A stretch of 14,638 nt of DNA from an uncultured Rubrivivax sp. (lineage in GTDB: Bacteria > Pseudomonadota > Gammaproteobacteria > Burkholderiales > Burkholderiaceae_C): contig CALBTN010000188.1 in NCBI GenBank assembly GCA_937967345.1, positions 1-14,638 of the forward strand, read 5' to 3'. Position numbers and translations under genes: made by a program. Positions within the stretch are counted from its first letter, which is position 1. Each line of letters starts with the position of its first letter. The notes beneath the pieces are model-generated. The model saw nothing but the letters and a program-made list of their open reading frames with translations. It made no database searches and was not told where the DNA came from. Below are positions 6,349 through 14,638 of the stretch, piece by piece.

Positions 6349-7635
6349 TCAGAAGTGCGTGACGATGGCGTCGACCACGTTGTAGCGGGCGTCGACCACC
6401 GCCATCCAGCGCCACTTGTCGAAGGTGGTGCACGGGTGCGAGATGCCCAGCCCGATCAGGTCGCCCAAGCGCGGCGCTGCATCGGGCTCGAAGCGCAGGT
6501 AGGCATGCTGGTCGTTCAGCGCGGCGATGCGCCACGACGCCGGGGCGCTGTGGGGCTGCGCTTGGCCGCACCGGCACCAAAACACCGGGATCGGCATCTC
6601 GAGGTCGTAGGACACATCCCGCTTGCCGGCCGTCAGGATCGCCAGCCCTGGCTCCGGAACCGACTGCACCTGCGCCCACACCTGCAGCGCGGCTTGCAGG
6701 CCATGGCCGCAGCCCAGCCGCGCATCCATCGCCGACAGATAGCGCCGGTAGCTGCCGTCGTCGTGCGTGACGTAGCAGCCTGAACGCAGCACGCCGCGCA
6801 CCGGCAGCGACAGCGCGGGTTTCAGCCTGGGTGCCACCAGATCGAACACCGCCGAGCCGCCGGCGCTGACCAGCACCTCGTCCGTCTCGAACAGTTGTTC
6901 GCGCTCGCAGGCCGCGGCCAGGTCGGCCACGCGCTGCAGCAGGCTGTTCACCAGCGCGGTGTCCTCGCCGCTGCGGCCGCTGGCCCACAGGCCCTCGTAG
7001 CACTCGATGCCGGCCAGGCGCACGGCCGTGCTCGCGTGCAGCCGGCGCGCCAGGCTCAGCGCCTGGTCGTGGCTGCGGCAGCCGGTGCGCCCACCGTCCA
7101 GCCCCAGCTCGAGCAGTACCTCCAACGCTGCCGGCGCCGCGCCGCGCGCGCGGTGCCAGGCCTCGATGCCGTCGAGCTGTTCGATCGAATCCACCAGGAA
7201 CAGCAGCCGCGCCCCATCATGCTCGCGCAGCGCGGCAGCGATGCCGTCGAGGTCGGCCGCGGCAAGCACCTGGTTGGCAATCAGCGAGCGCTTCACACCG
7301 CTGGCCAGCCCCAGCCGCGCCTGCGTCACGTTGGCGAAAGTGATGCCCCAGGCACCGGCGCGCAGCTGGGCGTCGAACAGCTGCGGCGACATCGTCGTCT
7401 TGCCGTGCGGCGCCAGCGCCACGCCGTGCGCGTCGGCAAAACGCTGCATCCATTGCAGGTTGCCGTGCAACGCATCGCGGTGGAGCACTGCCAGCGGCAG
7501 CGGCAGGTCGCCGCGCAGCAGGTTCCAGCCCTGGGCCGCGATCGCCGAGCGCCGCAGCGGCGCAGCCTGATGCGGGTAGCCCTTGGTGCCGGGCCCGCCG
7601 ATCAGCGGGTCCAGCAGCGCGGTGGCGTCGTCCAC
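6349..7635 (-). CDS. PLP-dependent D-amino-acid dehydratase/deaminase (DSD-like)
   Basis: Likely converts a beta-hydroxy D-amino acid (D-serine or D-threonine type) to a 2-oxoacid and ammonia; cytoplasmic. The 428 residues have an alanine-racemase-type barrel with the PLP lysine in LAPHGKTTMSPQLF (K79), then a C-terminal D-serine-dehydratase-like domain. Its metal-site signature is visible as HPCTTFDKW, with H400 and C402 as the expected zinc ligands. D-threonine aldolases share this fold, so the reaction could instead be a retro-aldol cleavage. The start is GTG at 7635, 18 bases after the korB stop; no strong Shine-Dalgarno is present and coupling is likely. As last gene of the kor operon it would supply 2-oxoacids to the upstream oxidoreductase. 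Family assignment is firm, substrate inferred. Confidence 0.85.
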   Translation of the reverse strand: MDDATALLDPLIGGPGTKGYPHQAAPLRRSAIAAQGWNLLRGDLPLPLAVLHRDALHGNLQWMQRFADAHGVALAPHGKTTMSPQLFDAQLRAGAWGITFANVTQARLGLASGVKRSLIANQVLAAADLDGIAAALREHDGARLLFLVDSIEQLDGIEAWHRARGAAPAALEVLLELGLDGGRTGCRSHDQALSLARRLHASTAVRLAGIECYEGLWASGRSGEDTALVNSLLQRVADLAAACEREQLFETDEVLVSAGGSAVFDLVAPRLKPALSLPVRGVLRSGCYVTHDDGSYRRYLSAMDARLGCGHGLQAALQVWAQVQSVPEPGLAILTAGKRDVSYDLEMPIPVFWCRCGQAQPHSAPASWRIAALNDQHAYLRFEPDAAPRLGDLIGLGISHPCTTFDKWRWMAVVDARYNVVDAIVTHF

Positions 7636-7653
7636 AACTTGCGCGCTGCAGCG

Positions 7654-8709
7654 TCAGCGCAGCGACGCGTTGATCTTTGCCAGCGCCGCCGCGCCCGGGC
7701 ACAGCGCCGCCTCATCAAGCTGATTCAGCGGCGTCGAGCTGGTGTTCAGCGCGGCATGCAGGTCGGTCGCGTCGGGGTCGACGTAGAGCAGCCCGGTGAC
7801 GACCTCGCCGCTGGCCTGCAGCGCGTGCACCTGGTTCATCGCCACGACGCGGTCGGTCGGGTCATAACCGGCGTGCAACTTGCGCACCCGCATCAGGCTG
7901 CCGTCGGGCTGCGGCAGCGTGATCAGCTCGCCCGGCGCGGGCTCGGCGCTGATCTCGTCGGCCAGCGCGATGAAGTCGATGCGGCTGACCGCGTCGTTGT
8001 GCTCGCGCACGTAGTCGTAGGAGCGCGTACTGCCCTCGTGGTTGTTGAAGGCCACGCAGGGGCTGATGACGTCGATGAAGGCGGCGCCGCCGTGGCGGAT
8101 CGCGCCCTGGATCAACGGCACCAGCTGCGCCTTGTCGCCGGAAAAGCCGCGCGCGACGTAGGTCGCGCCCAGCTGCAGCGCCATGCCCACCAGATCCACC
8201 GGCGAGTCGCGGTTGATCGCGCCCTTCTTCGACTTGGAGCCGCGGTCGGCGGTGGCGCTGAACTGGCCCTTGGTCAGGCCGTACACGCCGTTGTTCTCGA
8301 CGATGTAGACCATGCGCACGCCGCGGCGCATCGCGTGCGCGAACTGCCCGAGGCCGATCGACGCCGAGTCGCCATCGCCCGAGATGCCCAGGTACAGCAG
8401 ATCGCGGTTGGCGAGATTCGCGCCGGTGAGCACGCTGGGCATGCGCCCGTGCACGGTGTTGAAGCCGTGGCTGGCGCCGAGGAAGTAGTCGGGCGTCTTG
8501 CTGGAGCAGCCGATGCCCGACAGCTTGGCCACGCGGTGCGGCTCGATGTCGAGTTCCCAACAGGCCTGGATGATCGCCGCGCTGATGCTGTCGTGGCCGC
8601 AGCCGGCGCACAGCGTGCTGATCTTGCCTTCGTAGTCGCGCCGCGTGAAGCCGACCTTGTTCGCGGCCAGCGTCGGGTGGTGCAGCTTGGGTTTTGCGAT
8701 GTAGGTCAT
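7654..8709 (-). CDS. korB: 2-oxoacid:ferredoxin oxidoreductase beta subunit
   Basis: Thiamine-diphosphate and Fe-S subunit of a CoA-dependent 2-oxoacid oxidoreductase (2-oxoacid + CoA to acyl-CoA + CO2 + two electrons). 351 residues. The ThDP motif starts at GDGD (111-114) and ends at NN (139-140), followed by GVYGLTKGQFSAT. Four cysteines, C34 and C37 (CAGCGH), C68 (GIGCSS) and C218 (SPC), keep nearly the same spacing as the [4Fe-4S] ligands of the archaeal Sulfolobus two-subunit enzyme (12, 15, 46, 197 from memory), so the cluster should be present. ATG at 8709 lies 7 bases after the korA stop with no Shine-Dalgarno, which implies translational coupling. The 2-oxoglutarate preference implied by the name is by homology only. 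Confidence 0.93.
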   Translation of the reverse strand: MTYIAKPKLHHPTLAANKVGFTRRDYEGKISTLCAGCGHDSISAAIIQACWELDIEPHRVAKLSGIGCSSKTPDYFLGASHGFNTVHGRMPSVLTGANLANRDLLYLGISGDGDSASIGLGQFAHAMRRGVRMVYIVENNGVYGLTKGQFSATADRGSKSKKGAINRDSPVDLVGMALQLGATYVARGFSGDKAQLVPLIQGAIRHGGAAFIDVISPCVAFNNHEGSTRSYDYVREHNDAVSRIDFIALADEISAEPAPGELITLPQPDGSLMRVRKLHAGYDPTDRVVAMNQVHALQASGEVVTGLLYVDPDATDLHAALNTSSTPLNQLDEAALCPGAAALAKINASLR

Positions 8710-8716
8710 GTGCGGT

Positions 8717-10567
8717 CTATGTGCTTCGGGCCCTGCGCGCGATCTCGTTGCGCCGCGCCTGCACGTGGTGGCTGATCGCCTGCGCGATGAAGCGCGCGGT
8801 GATCGGCGTGCCGTCGTAGTGCAGCACCGCGAACAGCCGGGTCGGCGCCACCGCCAGTTCGTTGATCAACAGGCTGCGCAGCTGCGCGTCGTGGTTTTGC
8901 TCGACGACAAAGACCTCGTCGTGCGCGTCGATGAACTCCAGCACGCTGGCCGGGAACGGAAACGCACGCAGCCGCAGCGCGTCGACGTGGACCCCGTCCG
9001 AGGCCAGGCTGTGCAGCGCCTCGTCCATCGCCGGGCTGGTGCTGCCGAAGTAGATGACGCCGAAGCGGGTCTTCTGCGCGGCGGCACGCGGCACCGGCTG
9101 CGGCACCAGCGTGGCCGCGGTGCGGAACTTGTCGGCCAGCCGCTGCACGTTGCGCAGGTAGTCGCGCCCGGTCTCGGAGTAGCGCGCGTACTCGTCGCGG
9201 GTGGTGCCGCGCGTGAAGTAGCTGCCCAGCGTGGGGTGCGTGCCGGGCAGCGTGCGCCACGGGATGCCGTCGCCGTCGACGTCCTTGTAGCGGCCGAAGT
9301 CGCGGCCCGACTCGAGCATCTCGGCGCTCATCACCTTGCCGCGGTCGAAAGCCCGCGCATCGTCCCACTCGAAGGGCTCGCACAGCCGCTGGTTCATGCC
9401 GATGTCCAGGTCGGTCATGACGAACACCGGCGTTTGCAGCCGGTCGGCCAGGTCCAGTGCCGCGGCCGCGTGCTCGAAGCACTCGTGCGGGTCCTGCGGG
9501 AACAGCAGCACGTGCTTGGTATCGCCGTGCGAGGCGTAAGCGCAGCTCAGGATGTCGGCCTGCTGCGTGCGCGTGGGCATGCCGGTGGACGGCCCGCCGC
9601 GCTGCACGTTGATGATGGTCACCGGGATCTCGGCGAAGTAGGCCAGGCCGATGAACTCGGTCATCAAGCTGCCCCCCGGCCCCGAGGTGGCGGTGAAGGC
9701 GCGCGCGCCGTTCCAGCCGGCCCCGGTGACCATGCCGATCGAGGCGATCTCGTCCTCGGCCTGCACGATCGCGTAGCGCTGCTCGCCGTTGCTCGGGTCG
9801 ACCCGCAGCTTGGCGCAGTACTTCTGGAAGGCCTCGGCGACCGACGACGATGGCGTGATCGGGTACCACGCGCACACGCTGGCGCCGCCGTACACGCAGC
9901 CCAGCGCCGCGGCGGTGTTGCCGTCGACCAGGATGCGCTGGCCGACCTTGTCGCGCCTTTGCACGCGCAGGCCCACCGGCTCGTGCGCCAGGTGCTCGGC
10001 CGCGAAGTCGTGCCCCAGGTGCAGCGCGCGCACGTTGGACGCCAGCAGCCGCTCCTTGCCGCGGAACTGCTCGGCGAACAGCGCTTCGATCACCTGCAGC
10101 TCGATGCCCAGCAGTTGCGCCAGCGCGCCGACGTACAGGATGTTCTTGAACAACTGGCGCTGGCGCGGGTCGTCGTAGGTGGCGTTGCAGATCTCGGTGA
10201 TCGGCATGCCCAGCGTGATCAGGTCGTCGCGAAAGGCGCTGGGCGGCAGCGGCCGGGTCGAGTCGTAGAACAGGTAGCCGCCGCTTTCGACCTCGCGCAC
10301 GTCCTGCGCCCAGGTCTGCGGGTTCATCGCCACCATCATGTCGACACCGCCGCGCCGCCCCAGCCAGCCGGCCTCGCACACCCGGGCTTCATACCAGGTG
10401 GGCAGGCCCTGGATGTTGCTCGGGAAGATGTTGCGCGGGCTCACCGGCACGCCCATGCGGATGATGGCCTTGCTGAACAGCTCGTTGGCGCTGGCCGAGC
10501 CCGAGCCGTTGACGTTGGCGAACTTGACGACGAAGTCGTTGACCGCCTGGATGCGCTTGATGCTCAT
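8717..10567 (-). CDS. korA: 2-oxoacid:ferredoxin oxidoreductase, fused gamma-alpha subunit
   Basis: Partner of KorB; binds CoA and 2-oxoacid and shapes the active site. The 616 residues combine an N-terminal gamma domain (about 1-195, with NGSGSASANELFSKAI and GGVDMMVAMNPQTW) and an alpha domain from about 206. The latter carries YPITP (235-239), a motif essential in this family, TSGPGGSLMTEF and GMPTRTQQ (329-336). A C-terminal domain (about 500-610, FGVIYFGSTSPAMDEAL onward) is the usual transketolase-C-like part. The fused gamma-alpha arrangement with a separate short beta subunit is the two-subunit type found in aerobic and facultative bacteria. ATG at 10567 overlaps the stop of the preceding bridging element as ATGA, and AAGGGGG sits just upstream. 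The stop is TAG at 8717-8719. Confidence 0.93.
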   Translation of the reverse strand: MSIKRIQAVNDFVVKFANVNGSGSASANELFSKAIIRMGVPVSPRNIFPSNIQGLPTWYEARVCEAGWLGRRGGVDMMVAMNPQTWAQDVREVESGGYLFYDSTRPLPPSAFRDDLITLGMPITEICNATYDDPRQRQLFKNILYVGALAQLLGIELQVIEALFAEQFRGKERLLASNVRALHLGHDFAAEHLAHEPVGLRVQRRDKVGQRILVDGNTAAALGCVYGGASVCAWYPITPSSSVAEAFQKYCAKLRVDPSNGEQRYAIVQAEDEIASIGMVTGAGWNGARAFTATSGPGGSLMTEFIGLAYFAEIPVTIINVQRGGPSTGMPTRTQQADILSCAYASHGDTKHVLLFPQDPHECFEHAAAALDLADRLQTPVFVMTDLDIGMNQRLCEPFEWDDARAFDRGKVMSAEMLESGRDFGRYKDVDGDGIPWRTLPGTHPTLGSYFTRGTTRDEYARYSETGRDYLRNVQRLADKFRTAATLVPQPVPRAAAQKTRFGVIYFGSTSPAMDEALHSLASDGVHVDALRLRAFPFPASVLEFIDAHDEVFVVEQNHDAQLRSLLINELAVAPTRLFAVLHYDGTPITARFIAQAISHHVQARRNEIARRARST

Positions 10568-10638
10568 GCGGCCCCCTTGGCCCTGCGGGCCGTCCCCCCG
10601 AGGGTGAATTCGCGCTTGGGGCGGCCCGGCGCGCTCAT
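10564..10638 (-). repeat. Hairpin-rich bridging element with a 24-codon ORF, possible interspersed repeat
   Basis: The gap between the flavoprotein and korA holds an open frame of 24 codons (MSAPGRPKREFTLGG...). Its ATG overlaps the flavoprotein stop and its TGA overlaps the korA start, both as ATGA. The DNA folds strongly: GGCCC/GGGCC around TGC (10579-10591), and GGGCCG-CCCC arms (10587-10598) against GGGG-CGGCCC (10618-10627). From memory, similar GC-rich intergenic segments that translate as SAPGRPKRE recur in many Burkholderiales genomes. I therefore favour an interspersed repeat over a conserved peptide. Only one copy is present in this window. Confidence 0.45.
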
Positions 10639-12464
10639 GCCAGCACCTCCGGCTCGGGCACCTCGTCGCGGCAGCCCGGCCCGGCGTGCGTCATCTGCAG
10701 GAAGAACTTCTGCATGTCCCAGGCACCGGTCGGGCAGCGCTCGGCGCACAGCCCGCAGTGCAGGCACACGTCCTCGTCCTTGACCAGCACGCGGCCGGTC
10801 TTCAGCTGGGTGCTGACGTACAGCGGCTGCTCCAGGTTGAGCGACGGCGCCTTCAGCCGGGTGCGCAGCTCGGCCTCTTCACCGTTGGCGGTGAAGGTGA
10901 TGCAGTCGGTCGGGCAGATGTCGACGCAGGCGTCGCACTCGATGCACAGCTTGGCGGTGAACACCGTCTGCACGTCGCAGTTCAGGCAGCGCTGCGTCTC
11001 GCGATAGGCGCTGGCGGCATCGAAACCGAGTTCGACCTCGACCTTGATGCTGGCCAGCGCGGCTTCGGCCTTGGCCCATGGCACCTTGAAGCGCATGTCG
11101 TTGGACACCGCGTTGTCGTAGCTCCACTCGTGGATGCCCATCTTCTGCGACACCAGGTTGGTGTAGGGCGCCGGGCGCCGCCCCACGTCCTCGTCCTGCA
11201 GCAGCCGGTCGATCGACACCGCCGCCTCGTGGCCCTGCGCCACTGCGGTGATGATGTTCTTCGGCCCGAAGGCGGCGTCGCCGCCGAAAAACACCTTGGG
11301 CAAGGTGGACTGCAGCGTCTTGGCGTTCAGCACCGGCAGCCCCCACTTGTCGAAGCGGATGCCGGCATCGCGCTCAATCCAGGGGAAGGCGTTTTCCTGG
11401 CCGACGGCGATCAGCACCTCGTCGCAGTCGAACACCACGTCGGGCTGGCCGGTGCGCTTCAGCGTGCGCTGGCCCCGCGCATCGAACACCGCCTCGACCA
11501 CCTCGAAGCTCATGCCCACCAGCTTGCCGCCTTCGTGCACGAAGGCCTTGGGCACGTGGTTGTTGATGATCGGGATGCCCTCGTGCATCGCGTCCTCCTT
11601 CTCCCAGGGGGACGCCTTCATCTCGTCGAAGCCGCTGCGCACGATGACCTTGACGTCGGCGCTGCCCAAGCGCCGCGCCGAGCGGCAGCAATCCATCGCG
11701 GTGTTGCCGCCGCCGAGCACGATGACGCGCGGCTTCACGCTCGTCACATGGCCGAAGGACACCGAGGCCAGCCAGTCGATGCCGATGTGGATCGACGCTG
11801 CCGCTTCCTTGCGCCCCGGGATGTCCAGATCACGTCCGCGCGGCGCGCCGCAGCCGACGAAGATCGCGTCGTAGCCCTCGCCGAGCAGCGCCTTCATCGA
11901 CTCGATGCGCCGGCCGGTGACCAGGCGCACGTGCGGCATATCGGTGATGTAGCCGGTCTCCTCGTCGATCACGCTCTCGGGCAGGCGAAAGCGCGGGATC
12001 TGCGTCCACATGAAGCCGCCGGCCTTGGCCTCGCTGTCGAACACCGTGACCTCGTAGCCCTGCGGCGCCAGGTCGCGCGCCACGGTCAGCGAAGCCGGGC
12101 CGGCGCCGACGCAGGCCACGCGCAGGCCGTTGGCCGGCTGCGACGCCGGCATGCGCGCGCGCACGTCGCCCTTGTGGTCGGCGGCCACCCGCTTGAGCCG
12201 GCAGATCGCCACCGGCTCGGGCTTGGCGAGGTTTTCTTCTTCCACCCGGCTGCGCCGGCAGGCCGGCTCGCACGGGCGGTCGCAGGTGCGTCCGAGGATG
12301 CCGGGAAAGACGTTGCTCACCCAGTTGACCATGTAGGCGTCGCCGTAGCGGCCTTGGGCGATCAGCCGGATGTACTCCGGCACGGGGGTGTGGGCTGGAC
12401 AGGCCCACTGGCAATCGACGACCTTGTGGAAGTACGCCGGGTCGGAGGTATCGGTGGGCTGCAC
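10635..12464 (-). CDS. GltD-like FAD/NAD(P) oxidoreductase with C-terminal 2[4Fe-4S] ferredoxin domains
   Basis: Likely moves electrons between the 2-oxoacid oxidoreductase and NAD(P)+. The 609 residues contain, in order: an N-terminal cysteine domain (C18, C22, C61, C65, C69, C88), an FAD fold at VGAGPAS (119-125), an NAD(P) fold at VLGGGNTAMD (249-258), a closing FAD motif FFGGDAAFGPKNIITAVAQG, and two ferredoxin motifs (C507, C510, C513, C517P; C567, C570, C573, C577P) plus an extra C493/C496 pair. The start is GTG at 12464, with AGGAG 9 bases upstream and a family-like N-terminus. A TTG at 12572 keeps the frame open but adds an arginine-rich, non-conserved lead. I recall a third subunit of this kind in 2-oxoglutarate:NADP+ oxidoreductase of Azoarcus evansii, hence a korC-like role. 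Oddities: GAGPAS instead of GAGPAG, and the first Cys pair of the usual N-terminal motif is missing. Confidence 0.88.
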   Translation of the reverse strand: MQPTDTSDPAYFHKVVDCQWACPAHTPVPEYIRLIAQGRYGDAYMVNWVSNVFPGILGRTCDRPCEPACRRSRVEEENLAKPEPVAICRLKRVAADHKGDVRARMPASQPANGLRVACVGAGPASLTVARDLAPQGYEVTVFDSEAKAGGFMWTQIPRFRLPESVIDEETGYITDMPHVRLVTGRRIESMKALLGEGYDAIFVGCGAPRGRDLDIPGRKEAAASIHIGIDWLASVSFGHVTSVKPRVIVLGGGNTAMDCCRSARRLGSADVKVIVRSGFDEMKASPWEKEDAMHEGIPIINNHVPKAFVHEGGKLVGMSFEVVEAVFDARGQRTLKRTGQPDVVFDCDEVLIAVGQENAFPWIERDAGIRFDKWGLPVLNAKTLQSTLPKVFFGGDAAFGPKNIITAVAQGHEAAVSIDRLLQDEDVGRRPAPYTNLVSQKMGIHEWSYDNAVSNDMRFKVPWAKAEAALASIKVEVELGFDAASAYRETQRCLNCDVQTVFTAKLCIECDACVDICPTDCITFTANGEEAELRTRLKAPSLNLEQPLYVSTQLKTGRVLVKDEDVCLHCGLCAERCPTGAWDMQKFFLQMTHAGPGCRDEVPEPEVLA

Positions 12465-12473
12465 GCTGCGGGT

Positions 12474-12478
12474 CTCCT
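12474..12478 (-). promoter_or_regulatory. Shine-Dalgarno that fixes a GTG start
   Basis: AGGAG on the minus strand lies 9 bases before the GTG at 12464. It is among the best ribosome sites in the window and decides between that start and an upstream TTG at 12572. Confidence 0.7.
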
Positions 12479-12562
12479 GCGCGAGCGGGGGCGCACGCGG
12501 CCAGCCGCCGGTGCGCGTTGTCGCGGCACGGACTCTAGCCCACCGCAAGCCCCGCGGCCCGT

Positions 12563-12592
12563 GCATCGGCAACGACCCTGCGCTGCCGATGC
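12563..12592 (-). terminator. Perfect 9-bp inverted repeat downstream of parC
   Basis: GCATCGGCA (12563-12571) and TGCCGATGC (12584-12592) flank a 12-base loop, beginning 19 bases after the parC stop. Placement suits a parC terminator, but no T-run follows on the minus strand. It could instead be a protein-binding site ahead of the flavoprotein operon. Between it and the GTG at 12464, the minus strand has TAGAGT (12532-12537), a possible -10 without a convincing -35. Confidence 0.4.
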
Positions 12593-12611
12593 GGATTCGT
12601 ATTGCGCGGGG

Positions 12612-14638
<2,027 letters not shown>

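Noticed and set aside
6895..8775. 626-codon plus-strand frame opposite the deaminase and korB
   Set aside because: Low-complexity Arg/Ala/Gln/Val composition and full overlap with two well-supported genes; a GC-driven shadow.
8708..10783. 691-codon open frame on the plus strand opposite korA
   Set aside because: Its translation is rich in Arg, His, Ala and Gln with no recognisable fold. The minus strand here encodes an intact KorA with all family motifs, so this is a mirror frame caused by high GC.

Overview
The window looks like chromosomal DNA of a high-GC betaproteobacterium, most likely in the Burkholderiales. This rests on strong G/C bias at third codon positions, tightly packed operons with ATGA-type overlaps, a ParC with a lineage-type insertion, and a 2-oxoacid oxidoreductase operon resembling those I recall from Azoarcus and Thauera relatives. 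The genus is inference. There are no RNA genes, transposases, CRISPR arrays or phage genes, and no gap over 300 bases.

Layout, left to right. Positions 1-4833 (minus strand) hold one compact operon, read right to left: an LCAD-like acyl-CoA dehydrogenase, then a periplasmic substrate-binding protein, ATPase and permease of an NMT1/SsuABC-type ABC importer, then an aldehyde dehydrogenase of the 1-pyrroline-5-carboxylate dehydrogenase type that runs off the left edge. Two neighbouring pairs overlap by 4 bases, and a 13-base gap separates a third. The permease starts with TTG. The permease-ALDH junction carries a small bridging ORF and two mutually exclusive hairpins. The likely role is uptake of a small organic compound and its oxidation; the substrate cannot be read from the sequence.

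Positions 4834-6318: a 134-base divergent spacer containing a perfect 16-base palindrome, then on the plus strand a 96-residue membrane protein of the GlsB/YeaQ/YmgE type and a 332-residue zinc-free quinone oxidoreductase-type reductase. The latter converges, 30 bases apart, on the next minus-strand operon.

Positions 6349-12464 (minus strand) hold a four-gene operon, read right to left: a GltD-like FAD/NAD(P) oxidoreductase with C-terminal 2[4Fe-4S] ferredoxin domains, a fused gamma-alpha subunit and a beta subunit of a 2-oxoacid:ferredoxin oxidoreductase (KorA, KorB), and a PLP-dependent D-amino-acid dehydratase/deaminase. Together they suggest a CoA-dependent 2-oxoacid oxidase that passes electrons to NAD(P)+, possibly fed by 2-oxoacids released by the deaminase. 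A hairpin-rich element bridges the flavoprotein and korA by exact ATGA overlaps.

Positions 12612-14638 hold the 3' three quarters of parC (topoisomerase IV subunit A), cut by the right edge. A perfect 9-bp inverted repeat lies between parC and the kor operon.
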